Shown here: piece after piece, positions 1 to 11,581 of the stretch | Layout of the letters: every line of letters begins with the position of its first letter | Numbering within the stretch: the first letter of the stretch is position 1 | DNA from: Gracilaria domingensis | Taxonomy: Eukaryota > Rhodophyta > Florideophyceae > Gracilariales > Gracilariaceae | Assembly (NCBI GenBank): GCA_022539475.1 | Contig: VCMS01000279.1 | Location: 1 to 64,000 of the forward strand | Reading direction: 5' to 3' | DNA length: 64,000 nucleotides | Translations under genes and position numbers: made by a program | Notes under the pieces: generated by a model | Told to the model about the DNA's origin: nothing | What the model saw: only the letters and a program-made list of their open reading frames with translations | Database searches by the model: none

Positions 1-429
1 CGATTTCCACACGCAACAGCGGGTAATACCTTTATCCAACTGAACTAGTATGTTAATGTCCTAGCGTCCCAACGGTGTCCTGAGGCGACTCTGCCTCTTC
101 TTCACTACTTTCCCGTGAACCACGATGCTGCGACCGTAGCGACACCGGTGACCCACTCTTAGTGACAACGCGTGATCCCCCTTCCCCTCCTTAGGTGGAG
201 CGCTATGAGGAGCAGTCATCACGTCTGTTGATGGTGCAAGAGACGCTGTGAAACGCGCTCTCACCAGCGTTGGTATGTTACGATACCTCGGTTTGCGAGG
301 TTATAATCGGTACATCTGCGAGACCCCGTGTTGGGTGACGAAGCCCCACAGGGAATGTAGTGTTCTGCAACGAGGTTTTTCGGTTCTCTGCTGCCCAGCT
401 TCCTGCTATGCATTCGAAACGACTTCCGT

Positions 430-3400
430 ATGAACGATCCGTCCCTGTACCACGCGATTGCGGGAAAAACGCTCATGAGCGTCACCAACTTCCAGTACGA
501 CTGTGTCCTGATTTACGCTGATAACGCGGTATGAACCATCGGCGATGGGTGAAAGCTTGTGACGCCTCTCTTTTTCCGGGTTATAATATTCTTTCCTGAC
601 AAGGGCTAGGTCTCCCGTTTACTGTGGCTGTAGCGGTCTTCGCACCCGAGCGTCAAAGTTCCGCTTGTAAGCCTGTTGTGCTTTCGCCATTGACGACCTG
701 GCGACAGGTACCATTGCGGACAACCACTGCTTCCATTGCAGGTAGTCATCCCGCACGGACGGGAACGTATCCAGCTTAGCTGAGGGCTCAACCGCAACTG
801 GCGGTGGTGTCCGTGAGAGCACGAGCTCAAACGGCGACAACCCAGTTATCCTGTGAACCTGCGTATTGTACGCGTACGTCACTGTGTCCGTGTAGAGATC
901 CCAAGTCTTTGGGTGATCCACAGTATAGGCCCGCAACGCGGAGAATATCGTCCGGGTAAACCGTTCGACTTGCTCATTGCATTGGGGGTGATACGTCGTC
1001 GTGAAGAGGTTCTTCACGTCGAGTATCCGGCAGGTATCCTGGAAGAATTTTGCAATGAACTGCGGCCCATTCTCCGAAAGGAGGTTAACCGGCGGACCGT
1101 AGACTATTACCCAGTGGCGAACAAATGCCTCCGCAACGGTGCGCGCAGTTATATTCTTCAACGGAACTGTCCGTACTAACTTTGAGAATCTGTCCGTAAT
1201 AACGAGTAAGAACCGATTACCTCGGGAAGTGCGCAAGAACTCACCGAGTATGTCGATGGCAATAAACTCCAACGGCGCCCTTGCGGGTAATAACGTTAGT
1301 TTCTTCGCATAGCGAAGCTGCTTCACTCGCTCGCGAGCACAATTTGTACACGCCTTCACGGTGGTGTAGCACTCCAAAGCTAACGCGGACCAGTAGAGAT
1401 CCCGACGCAGTGTCGTGTATAACCGCTTAGCACCCGGATGCGCAGCCATCCGCGAGTGATGCGAGAGGTGCAGTACCCTTGTTTGCAAGGAGTGAGGAAC
1501 CACAATCTGTGGGTTAGACCGAACTATTCTGACGAGGTAGCGTTGTGGGTTTACCCCAAAGAGAATCTTCGCACCACCATTAATCTGGGCGCGTATCCTC
1601 GTACAGAACGGGTCAGTCTGTTGTTCTTTCACCATCTTCTCTGAAGAAATGGGGTCGAATGTACCGGATTCCAGATCTCCACCGTCTGCGACCAGCAAAT
1701 CATCACAAATAACGTCCGACACAATGTCGTAGTCCTCATCACCCTCCTCAATGAGGAAACATGGGATATCATCGACGGGTAAGGCTTCGGCTTCCGTTCC
1801 CAAACGTGAAAGAGCATCCGCTTGTTCATTGAGCGAACCCTTCTTGTAGGTAACTTCATAATCAAATTCGGCAAGCCGAAGGCGCCATCGCATTTAGCGT
1901 CCAGAAGGTTCTGTGACTGACATTAACCAACGCAATGCGGAATGATCCGTATTGACGGTAAAGTGTACACCCATAAGATATGGTCGTAACGTCTGCAAAG
2001 CCCATACCATGGCGAGACACTCTTTCTCGAGGACCGAGTAATTGCGTTCATGCACATTGAGCGTGCGTGACAAATATCGGATCGGTTTGCGCCCCTCGGC
2101 GTAGTCTGAAAGAGTGCGTAGCCAATCTGGTAATCACTCGAGTCCGTATCCACGGTGTACCGCAACCCGTTCTTCGGTAGTGCCAACACGGGTGCCGTAG
2201 TAACAGCCTCTTTGAGAGAGTTGAAAGCCTCCACTTGCGTGAGGGTAAGTAGTCCCAATTTGGGCGGTTGTCCCTTCTTCAGGAGTTCGTTGAGCGCTCC
2301 CGCCATCTTCGCGAAGCGAGAAATGATCCGTCTATAGACGTTGCAAAGCCCCAGAAAGGAGCGTAGCTCTGTCTGTGTAGTGGGGTGCTTCGCCTCTTTG
2401 AGGGACTTCATGCGAGCTTCCTCGATCAACAGCTGTCCTGGACGTATGACATGGCCCAGATACTTCACTGAGTCAGTAAAAAACTCACACTTCCTCAACT
2501 TGAGAGTGATTCCTGCATCCCGCAAAGCGGTCATTATCTCCCGAACATGTTCGAGGTGATCGTCCAAACTGTTGGAAAACACGATGATGTCGTCGAGGTA
2601 TACCAAGCAACTCCGCCATTTGAAGCGAGCTAACAAAATGGCCAAAGCACGCTGAAACGTAGCGGGAGCGTTCGTTAACCCGAACGGCATACGCTTAAAG
2701 CGGTATAGTCCTGAATGACAGGTAAACGCGGTCTTTTCACAGTCTTTCGGTCTAACTGGTACTTGCCAATAACCCCAGTTTGCATCCGAAGTGGAGAACA
2801 CAGTAGCATCGGTCAAGCAAGTCGAAATACTCGTCCATACGAGGTATGGGGTACACGTCCTTGACGGTGACATCGTTCAAGCGACGATAGTCGATACAAA
2901 AGCGCCAGGACCCATCGGGTTTTAGAGCCAGTACAACTGGAGATGCCCACGGCGACTGAGTCGGTTCTATCACGCCAGCGCGGAGCATTTTGTTGATCTG
3001 AAACTCTTCCTCTTCCGTGCTTTCGGGCCTGCCCTGTAAGGGTGCTGAGCAATCGGCTTGGTCTCCGGCAGGAGGTCAATTTGGTGTTCCGTAGTTGAAA
3101 CCTATCCGAGGGAACCATCCCACATTGGTGTAAATTCTCGCAACATGTTGCGCAACTTTTCTCGGTGTGAGACCGGTACATGACCGAGATTCAATTCTAC
3201 TAACTCCTTGATAGCGTCAATCTTGTCATAACTCGTAGGAACGCTTTTAACTTCCGAGTCATTCGTGTGTTCAACCGTCTGAGACGGGTCCGGCGCGGAC
3301 GAGCGCGACCGGTCTCGCTCCCCCTCCTTAGGGTGAAGCACATCAGTGCGTTCTTCAGCAATCCCGAGCATCTCGGGAGCAGTCACCTTTGTGGGGATCA

Positions 3401-4313
3401 GTGCCGTAGGGTGCGGTAAGACAGTACCAATTACTTGGTTCTTCACCAGATACTGGGGCTTCTTGCCAAAGTTGGCCAGCATAACCCGAAAGGGGTGCTC
3501 GTTGTTGATTTGAACAACTCCGTTCGCTAACGCGACCTGATACTTCTCGTGTAACGAGTACAATGGTTGAACAACCCGCAAACCACGCGGAGCAGTTGTG
3601 ACATCAACCCAAACCTGGGATTCCGGCGGAATAGAAATTGCACGCGCTACGCGGAGCTTCGGTGACTCCTTCGGAGGTGAAGAATCCTGTAGAGGAGCGG
3701 GTAGTGGTACCGGCTTAGCCGACGCTCGGCGTAATGAGCGACGAACAATCGGTACAACCGAACCATCTTCCATTTCCATTTCACGCGCACGCGGTCGTAT
3801 GGCTTCGACATATCTGTCGCAGAAGTCACACCCTAGAATGACAGGGGCAGCTAGCGTCTTGTAGACGATTAATTCCACCTGCTCGATGCGGTTACCAATC
3901 CTGACAATCATTTAGACAATTCCAGCCGTTTGTAGCGGGTTATTATTCGCATCTGCCACATCCATGACGGGTCCTTGACGGACGCGACAACGGATTTCCG
4001 GCGGTAGCAACGACTCAACAATAAAGTGGGGACCTGCACTTGTATCCAGGATGGACAAGTGAGGCACCAAATATTGGGTGGATAGGCCAAGGTCAGCAAA
4101 GATCTTGTAGTTTCGCTTGGCCCTTACCATGCCTCGATCCGAGATCCGGTTGTTACTGAACCGTATCCATGGGCGACGCAACACTCCAATGGTGGTAAGG
4201 TCCACGTCTAAGACGGTCTGTTTCCTCGAAAGGATTCTGACCGGGGAGCGAGGCGGTGACGCCTCGGGCGCCGTAGACCTCAACTCGGGCGCCTCTCCAT
4301 TGGAGACTCCCAT
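430..4313 (-). pseudogene. pol: pol polyprotein of element A (PR-RT-RH-IN)
   Basis: Aspartic protease, reverse transcriptase, RNase H and integrase in Ty3/gypsy order. The protease active site reads DTSA instead of DTGA. An in-frame TAA lies at 3912-3914, between the protease motif and the APVILGCDFCDR block. RT begins near 2990 (SPVVLALKPDGSWRFCIDYRR) and keeps YLDD at 2589-2600, but the frame shifts near 2810. RNase H shows VDTDSSDYQIG near 2160 and shifts again. Integrase (619-1893) has an HHCC zinc finger (HLSHHSRMAAHPG ... CTNC), then IDILGEF, but LLSENG where LLSDNG is expected, so the second catalytic Asp is Glu. The GPY/F module (ADGSYRVISVN) lies near 480-550 in another frame. Inactive as it stands. 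Confidence 0.9.
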
Positions 4314-4315
4314 AC

Positions 4316-6396
4316 TCAGTTTAACTGAGCTCCATCCGTTCTAACAGGAACGGCGTCCTGCGCAGCAGGGATCTTCACAGATTCCTGTGGAACGGCGGCA
4401 GAACTACCCGCAGCAGCGGTTGCTGCTACGGCTTGAGACGGTGAAACATTGACCTGAGTCGAACCGGAGTGCAGTAACGCAGCGAGTGCTGCAGCAGACA
4501 CCCTTCGGGGGTATTCAGATTTCGCACGCAGATATGCGGTTACCGGCACTGACGCTTGTTCGGCGGCGGTCAGTGCTTCGAAATTCGCCACAACCGTGGG
4601 CATTTCCCTCATCGAGAGGTTATAGTTCGGAGCTGAATGACCGTGGTTGTTATACCTGAGACAGATCAGAGATGGCCTTGCGGAACTCCGTGGGTCTTGA
4701 AACTTCACCGTTCGCGGGTCTGCCCAACCAGGTCGCTGATAACGACTCCCTGAATAGGGTACTTGAGGACCGCGAACGCGAGGACGGTTTGCGTACAGCA
4801 GCGCATCTTCCGTGTTCGACGAAGCTTCTGAAGTAGAAGGCAACTCCGTATTCGGGATAGACACGATGTCCGCCTGTGCGAGGTGTACGTTATCCACATC
4901 GTGGCCAGAAAAGTTCTGCGGTAGCAGTGAAGCTGATGACGACCCTCCTTCGAGGTGCAACGCTTTGGTTGGAACCCGGTATCCGGTGCGTGCGCGCAAA
5001 GCGTCTCCCTTCGCCTGCGCGTACTGCACTAACTCCAGATAGGAAGTCCTCTTCCGGTCTTCCCGGCGCTGGGCTACTAGAGTGCGTATAGCCGGATTCA
5101 ATCCGTTGATAAACAGCGTACAACGTTCGTTTGAGGAGTAAACATTGCCACAACGATGGAATGCCTTATTCAGGCGTACCAAGTACTCGGTTTCCGACTT
5201 CTTCGGGCGTTTTTTCGTCTCCCGCAACGCAGTGATTGCTTCCTCGATAGAGGTATTTGTCGCCTACGAGCGCAACAAATACTGCACGGCTTCGGGCCAG
5301 CAGTTGACCCCTCCTTCAGAGGCGCGAGATGAACCTCTTACAGAGTTGTACTGATCGTCAGCGAGTCCACGTATAAAATACGGTAAGGCAACATACGCTT
5401 GCCCCTCACTCATGCCGAGGATGTCAGCTTCCGCTACAAAGCGTGAAAGAAAGTCAAGCACCAGAATGGGATCCTCCCCAGTGAAAAACTGGTTGGGAAA
5501 GGTTAGGGACATGCGCTTAATGCAGTCCTTCACCTTACCCGTGCCACGGGGCGTTCGATTGAAGCTTGAATCTTCCAAACGGTAATACCGGTAGGATAAC
5601 AACCTTTTGAACAACGGATCAGTCGGTTCTAATTCCCTCAGACCTGAGTGCTTCCTACCCCGTTTACGGGTACTGACACACCATAGGTGGACGTAGGGCT
5701 CCGCGAACGCCTAGGACGAGCACGGCGCTCACCGTCACCTGACGAGCTCGGTGACGCACCCGCTGAGCGGTTTGAAACAACAGACGACTGTGACGAATCC
5801 GAGTCATACTCGTCAACATTCCTCTTCTTAGAGCGATTCTTCTCGGACTTCCGGTCACGTGTACGACGAGAACCTCCCGCAAGTGGGACAGCGGCGCCAT
5901 CATCCTCGCAGATGGTGGCTTCCAACGTCTCAAGACGGCCAAGAATCCGAGTGAATTTCTTGTCAACCTCCTCGGTGAAACCGGGATATCCTTGAAGAAC
6001 CTCCAAGAGAGCATTCACATCTTTCCGTAATATACGTAGATCTTCAGAACCACCTCCGTTGAGGGCAACGTCTACCTTCAAACGAAGTGTATCGACCTCA
6101 GTCGTGAGAGCAGCATGAGAACTTCTCATGACTGCCGTCTGGGCCTCAAGTGTACGTACTTGAGCCTCCAGTTCTACGACGAGTGCGTCTTTAGCCCGAA
6201 CAGCGGGAGTTTGAACCTCCAAAAGAGTAGGTGAAGGGCCCCCCACTGGGGCATCAGACGACTTCTTTGTTAGCTTCCGGCCTCCGGGTTTCTTTATTTC
6301 TCCCTCAAGGGGTTCGGGGACAGACCGCGGACGCGGGGACAAATCTGCGCCAACCGAGCGAGCCTTTGAACGGCTCGTTCGTTTGCCTGAGACCAT
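4316..6396 (-). pseudogene. gag: gag polyprotein of element A, frameshifted
   Basis: Nucleocapsid precursor of the retrotransposon. The start is taken at the ATG at 6396 (MVSGKRTSR). It has a basic, proline-rich N-terminus, a coiled-coil region, a serine/arginine-rich linker, then the conserved capsid block seen in all four elements (LSYRYYRLED, GEDPILVLDFL, QYNSVRGSSRASEGG). The frame shifts near 5630, and a TAG replaces a codon in the capsid near 5265. The zinc knuckle near 4640-4680 is degenerate: two of its cysteines are tyrosines, whereas B and C keep a good CCHC. The frame ends at a TGA inside a probable -1 frameshift site. Not expected to make functional Gag. Confidence 0.85.
4319..4325 (-). 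promoter_or_regulatory. Probable -1 ribosomal frameshift site, gag-pol of element A
   Basis: Minus strand G TTA AAC directly followed by the gag stop TGA. Slipping back one base leads straight into the protease frame (LSMGVSNGEAPEL). About 12 nt downstream a small stem (TCTCC / GGAGA, loop AAT) can form. The same layout occurs at the gag stop of B, C and D. Confidence 0.6.
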
Positions 6397-6812
6397 CGTC
6401 CACGACCAAACAAAACCAGAAAACTGAGAACAAGTGAACGACCAACCCAATCAACCTCGAATGAGTGTAACGTCTTCACACGAGTGACATTAACCGACAG
6501 ATCGAGCGAACAGACCGTACTAACGGGAACAGCCGTATGCGGAATTAGGGCAGTTCGACCAGATTGCTGGGAACAGTAAACAACCCAAACGGGGTGAAAA
6601 CAACCGTACCGACGGGAACCTCACACTACGGAAATAGATAGTGCCACCGGTAGTATACCGTGTCCAAACAACAACCCAAAAAATGGGGAAAACGATACCG
6701 ACACGACGTCAGGTCGGTATCGCTTTCCAATAACACTGTGTAGCGAATCTCCACGGGACAGAACGAACCGGAAAACCGGTAATTGATCAGAGAACCAGCT
6801 TGCTGAACGATA

Positions 6813-6834
6813 CGACTTCTAAGTAGGGAGACCA
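6813..6834 (-). other. Primer-binding site of element A
   Basis: On the minus strand this reads TGGTCTCCCTACTTAG, starting three bases after the LTR. The TGG start pairs with a tRNA CCA end. The same motif follows the LTR in elements B, C and D. The isoacceptor is not identified here. Confidence 0.75.
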
Positions 6835-6837
6835 ACT

Positions 6838-7877
6838 TGTGGTGGAAAACCCAGCGATGGGAATGACACGCAAAGGCGGTTCAGACCTCCCTCTTATAGG
6901 GCTGCAAAGCAGTAGAGCGCCCTCACGGGATGACACTGCTAGGCCGGACGTAACTCCGGGGTCAACCCTTCCCGACAACAGATAGAGCAAAAAAACAAAG
7001 AAGACGCGTCCAGCGGTAGAGATCACGACACTGTCGGCAATGACGTCACAGTGGCGAGTGGAATACTCTCACGAGAGTGGCGACGACACGCGGTAGCCGT
7101 AAGGAGCCAAACTGGTGGCCGTGCCAAGAACAGTCGGCACCGGTATGCAGCACAGCAGTACCTGTATGACAAGGGCAAAAACGAACAAACACGCACACGA
7201 AATAAACACGCAATAGCGGTAGTGGTGTTAGAGATGTTGCGAGGCGGATACCAATCCCTTCACAACGTGCAACCTCTTCGCAAGGAGTTTACTGCACACC
7301 CAGGGTAGAAAGTTAGAGCCGAACACTCGGTTGTTCCGTTTACTTCCCCAGCACTGGGTGCAGCTCAAGCTACTAAGTAGTGCAGTAGGTTGGCCCACTG
7401 TCAGGTACAGCAGATATGCTACAAATATCTACTTAAAATACCCGAATAAATGGGTGCGAACCTCCCACACGTATGTGACTCACCGGCTAGGGCGTGCACC
7501 TCATGACACTAATTCTAATATTAAGTATACCCAAGAATGGGCTGATCTCACCAGTTATTCATACTGTGTGCCACCACCTCCCGGCATCGCCGTGCATATT
7601 ATGAATCGCATCAGCGACAGAGTCCCGCAATCGCGTTGCACTACATGCTCACTAAATATTAGTAAATAATATTAACTAAACATGCCACTAGTTGTGGCAA
7701 ACTCCCACGTGTAGTTGCCACCCTGCGATCAGCTCCACCGTGTCCCGCGTGTCCAAACCATCTCGATGGCAACCACTAGTTACTACTAGTCATATACTGG
7801 TGTATACCAGGCAAACCCGTGAACCAAAATCATGACTAAATCCAGCGAAATGCCTCATAGATGAGCGTTGCACTGCA
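6838..7877 (-). repeat. 5' LTR of element A
   Basis: On the plus strand it starts TGTGGTGGAAAACC next to the PBS and ends GCGTTGCACTGCA, giving TG...CA ends with imperfect terminal inverted repeats. The distal 230 bp (7650-7877) recur with moderate divergence at 56867-57093, so this end belongs to a dispersed LTR family. Length about 1040 bp. The boundary beside the PBS is firmer than the outer one. Confidence 0.75.
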
Positions 7878-8020
7878 GAAGGTGTAATTATAGATTTTCC
7901 GAGGTGTGTATTTTTTCTAGATGGAAACAATAGCAAGCGATGGAAGTCTAGAGAGTTCTCTGAACAAAAACGTGCCTACGATGGCTATAAAAATCCCATG
8001 TCTGATCGGTTCTTGCTTTT

Positions 8021-8524
8021 GTGACATGTTTCGAGCCTTTATACGCCCCCGAAATATCGTATAAAGGCGCAAAAAGTGACCGCAATTTGTATACTAGCTC
8101 TGAGGTTTTTCGTGATGCGCAATACTTTCTGCCGAACGGGCAGCACGGGATGGCTGACATGGGTTTTGCTGTCAGTGGTGCTCTTGTTGTGAAGTATAAA
8201 AGAAACGAGAGCACGACGTGTTTGTATAGAACGGTAGACAACAAGCGTATCAGAAAGCAACGAATGGTAAACGAGTGGGGTATCAGATATATCAACAACC
8301 GTTTCCGGTTGTTCTTGGGGAGTTGTCCTTTCGAGAAATCACTGTTCCCCATGGCCTATCACACTCCAGCATTGCTTTCTAACTTACAGTTGAATCGACG
8401 GGATTATTCTCTACAACCTCGTTCCAGATACGAGAAAAGCTGCGTGCGCATGCTGGTCAAGAGTATGAAGATGAGTGCAGAGCAAAACGCCCTGGAGAGG
8501 GATGCACCGAGGTGCTTTTCATAG
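8021..8524 (+). pseudogene. PIF/Harbinger-like DDE transposase, C-terminal relic
   Basis: A 167-residue open frame that I read as the C-terminal half of a DDE_Tnp_4-type transposase: ADMGFAVSGALV resembles the Asp-containing block around the second catalytic residue, and VNEWGIRYINNRFRLF resembles the block with the catalytic Glu, followed by a helical tail (PALLSNLQLNRR). The N-terminal half with the first Asp is missing. It lies alone in a 695-bp gap between the LTR of element A (ends 7877) and the LTR of element C (starts 8573). The family call rests on motif spacing only. Confidence 0.5.
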
Positions 8525-8572
8525 TTTTTTGATCCGTTACGGGCTTCGACACCTCATGTTATGAAAGGCTAC

Positions 8573-9330
8573 TGTAGTGATGGCCCTATTTTGAGGTATG
8601 CCTAGGAAGGGTAACGTTTCTGCACACGTGCGCTTAGTTGGCCCGATGCCGGGTGCGCCGTGGCAAGCCTGCCACAGTTTCAAACGTGTAGGGTGTTGGC
8701 CGGCAGCGACGGATAGTTAGGGATTTTTAGTTGATATTTTCAAGTGCCCTATATAGGTGGCGGCACTTGCCGCCACTGTACGGGAAGAAAACCTCAAGGA
8801 GACCTTTGGGTCTAGCTTCTTGCTGCGTGCGAACGGTTCTTCGTCCCTAACCAGGCTATACCGCCGCGTCCCCGGAGTCGCTATCCACCTCTGTCCCCGA
8901 GGAGTCCTAGAGCGTCGTTACGGCCTCTTTCTGTTGTTTATTTGTTATTACTTCGGTCATACGGCTCTTGTTTTTCTGCCCTGTTATACAGGTATCGCCC
9001 AATAGTCTCGGGACTTATTCCTGTTTATCACGAGTCGGTGCTCGGCAGTGCGGCTCGTTTGCTGATTCTTCGTTGCGCCATACCGTTGGGCTGGATATCC
9101 CCACTCGCTGTGGCACACCGGAACATCAGGGTACCTACGACGATTCTCCCCCTTTTCCTCCGACTGCACGCCCAGATCGGGGGCACCCGGATTTACACCC
9201 GGCATCGCCCTGGCTTTATCAGAGGGTTTTACTGCTGCATCTACCCTTATAGACAGAAGGTCTCGAACACCCTGTCGGTGCGCTTTCGGCGACGCGGCTC
9301 TTGTTTGCCCACTCGTGGGATTGCACCACA
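8573..9330 (+). repeat. 5' LTR of element C
   Basis: Starts TGTAGTGATGGCCC and ends GGGATTGCACCACA: TG...CA with imperfect inverted ends, immediately followed by AAC and a PBS. About 758 bp. The 3' boundary is supported by the PBS; the 5' boundary is inferred from the matching inverted end. Confidence 0.65.
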
Positions 9331-9333
9331 AAC

Positions 9334-9353
9334 TGGTCTCCCGACCTAGAATC
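9334..9353 (+). other. Primer-binding site of element C
   Basis: TGGTCTCCCGACCTAGAATC, three bases downstream of the LTR CA end. Matches the PBS of elements A, B and D with few differences. Confidence 0.75.
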
Positions 9354-9493
9354 GGCTTTCTTGGCCAACATTTGTTGGAGTGGTTCGTTTGTTTGCGGCC
9401 CAGATATTTGGAAATCTCCGTTCTTACGGTTCTTTCATTGTCCGTTTTCGGAAGTTGTTTTGGCTGCCAATTGGCCGACTGCGTCGGTGAACG

Positions 9494-10361
9494 ATGTCGT
9501 CCCGTCGCAGAAGTGGCGCGCCACGTGCTGCTTCTGTGCCCGGTTCGTCCGGCTTGCCGACAAGTCTGCCTCCGCTGCCGAAGGACACCCTCGAGGTCTC
9601 CGGTAATGGCGATCCGAAACCGGCTTCCCGCGGTCTCCGTTCTGATAACGGGCCCCCACCCACTCGTGGGCCAACTGAAACCGCACTTGCGGCTCATTCC
9701 GATGCAATGGTTGACGTTATGTCGTCGCGGCTCGACGAGTACACCTTCCGTGAATTAGAGGCTTTGGTTTGCATCCTGCAGAACTCCCAAGTGGGCCTCA
9801 TCCGGGATATTTCGAAACTCCGGCAACGGCTCGAAGAAGCCGGTGTCCGGGATGTTTCGAGCGACGTCCATGTTTTACGTTCTGGTGTCAAACAGATCAT
9901 GTAACACCAACAGAGGTCGGCTGCTCTGAACGAGCAGGCTTCCGCGCGCCTGGACCACTTGGCTACTCGTCTGGAGACGGTCTAACAAATCATCATTTCT
10001 GATGCAGTTACGCCCGGAGCCCCGGTTTCCGAAGGTTCTCGGCATTCGAACCGCTCCCGGGGTCGCCCGGCTATGAAGAATAAGATCATGTTGGAGTCTG
10101 ATTCGTCTTCTTCGTCCTCTTCGGAAGAGGAAGCCTGAAATGTGGGATCTTCATCCAACTCGTTGGACAGCGAGAACGACCACTCTCGCCAGCGCGCTAC
10201 CCGTTCGCGGGACACTGAAGTAACGCAGAGTGTCGCGAGCGGCCGTACGAAAGGACGGAGACACCTTGGATTGAAGGAATTGAAACCCACAAATCTACTG
10301 TATCGGAAGCTACTATCGTAACGATATAATCGGCTTGAAGACACGACGACAGAGAGAACCC
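9494..10361 (+). pseudogene. gag: gag of element C, 5' portion
   Basis: Starts MSSRRRSGAPRAAS, followed by a proline-rich segment, a coiled-coil region (LVCILQNSQVGLIRDISKLR), a serine/glutamate-rich stretch and the LGLKELKPTNLLYRKLLS block shared with the other elements. In-frame stops: TAA near 9902, TAA near 9984, TGA near 10136, TAA near 10318. The frame is cut at 10361 by the 5' LTR of element B within the residues ERTL and continues after 22849. A dead copy. Confidence 0.85.
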
Positions 10362-11331
10362 TGTAGAGCAAAACGTGCTCGTCCGATGCACGGGGATGGT
10401 TTTCATAAACCTCTGGTAGGGATGATTCCGGCTACTCGGAAGGTATGAGTATTGGCGCACGGATGGGATGCTTTTCGGCAGTATTTAAATATGGCACTCT
10501 GAGGGGTCGGCCATGACGTGGCATAGGTGAGCAGTGGTCGCGTGTACGCGTTTATAGGAATGGGTGTGTTCACACATGCTTTGGTATGATTGTGGGATAT
10601 TTTACTGGCCGCTGCGGCGGGTTGTCACGTGCACCACGTGTATGGACCTGCTTAGGTGTGCGTTAGATCATTTAATTTTGTTTAACCAATTTATCGGTTA
10701 CGATATAAGGGGTGACCTCCCGGTCACCTCCTCCTTCAGTAAAGGGTAACCGAGTTCGGCTCTGAGCTACGTTCGCCTGCGCGAAGTGCACAACTCCCTC
10801 AGGAGGGTCACCGCGTACGGTACGAACTAGATTCATCCCTCGCGATCATTCAGGCACTACTGACCGACACAGTTGTTGTCCTCGGGCTCATTTCCGTCTT
10901 CGGACCATTGTTTTACTTGTCTTTACCGGCTGATTACTGCTCACCTGTGTCAGGGGGTTTTTCCGTCTCTGTATAGAGTTACTGCCGCATGGGCTCAATA
11001 CATAACCCCCGTCTCCGGTCGCCGGGTCTGTTGCCGCTTGTCGCACGCCCCGTCTAGGGTTCCTCCTTGGTTTTTCCCTTCTTTTTCCCCTTTTACCTAG
11101 GGCTTACACCGCTCTAGGGTACCTTTCCTCCCAATCGCTGCGTCACCTTTCGCCGGACTCTTAGATCAGGCCCGTTCACCCCTTAACCTTCGTAGGTATA
11201 TCCCGCACCACAGGTGGTCTTACACACGCGTTATCCGTGTTCGGAGGGCTCACCACTGAGCTCACCTCGTCTAGAGGGAAAGGACTCGAAGGCCTTGAGA
11301 GACGATCCCATCGCTGGGGTTTTGCTCTACA
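10362..11331 (+). repeat. 5' LTR of element B
   Basis: 970 bp, starting TGTAGAGCAAAAC and ending GTTTTGCTCTACA: perfect 13-bp inverted ends with TG...CA. Nearly identical to 21879-22848. Confidence 0.95.
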
Positions 11332-11333
11332 AG

Positions 11334-11355
11334 TGGTCTCCTGTCTTAGAACGGG
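11334..11355 (+). other. Primer-binding site of element B
   Basis: TGGTCTCCTGTCTTAGAAC, two bases after the LTR; related to the PBS of A, C and D with a few substitutions. Confidence 0.75.
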
Positions 11356-11581
11356 TTTGATTCTTTTCGTCGTTTTCGTTCTTGTAGAGGAGTCTCACGA
11401 TTAGTGGTCATTTGGTTTTTCGCAAGCTACAGTGAAATAGTGGACTCTCTAGAGTTTTTTATCTGTTGTTCGTTACTTACTCTTTGGAGTATCGAGACCT
11501 CTCGTTGTTAATTTGATCTTACCGCAGTTCGGTATACCCCGGCCCGCTATGGTGCCACCTGCGCCAAAATCTTGAAACGGT

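Larger units (their letters stand above)
1..7877 (-). mobile_element. Ty3/gypsy LTR retrotransposon A, 3' end outside window
   Basis: Minus-strand retroelement read from its 5' LTR (6838-7877) through PBS, gag, protease, reverse transcriptase, RNase H and integrase towards position 1. The order PR-RT-RH-IN is that of Ty3/gypsy. Coding parts are recognisable throughout but broken by several frameshifts and single stops. Positions 1 to about 430 would be the linker after the integrase GPY/F module; no conserved domain is visible there and the 3' LTR is not in the window. It is a close relative of elements B, C and D. Confidence 0.92.
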
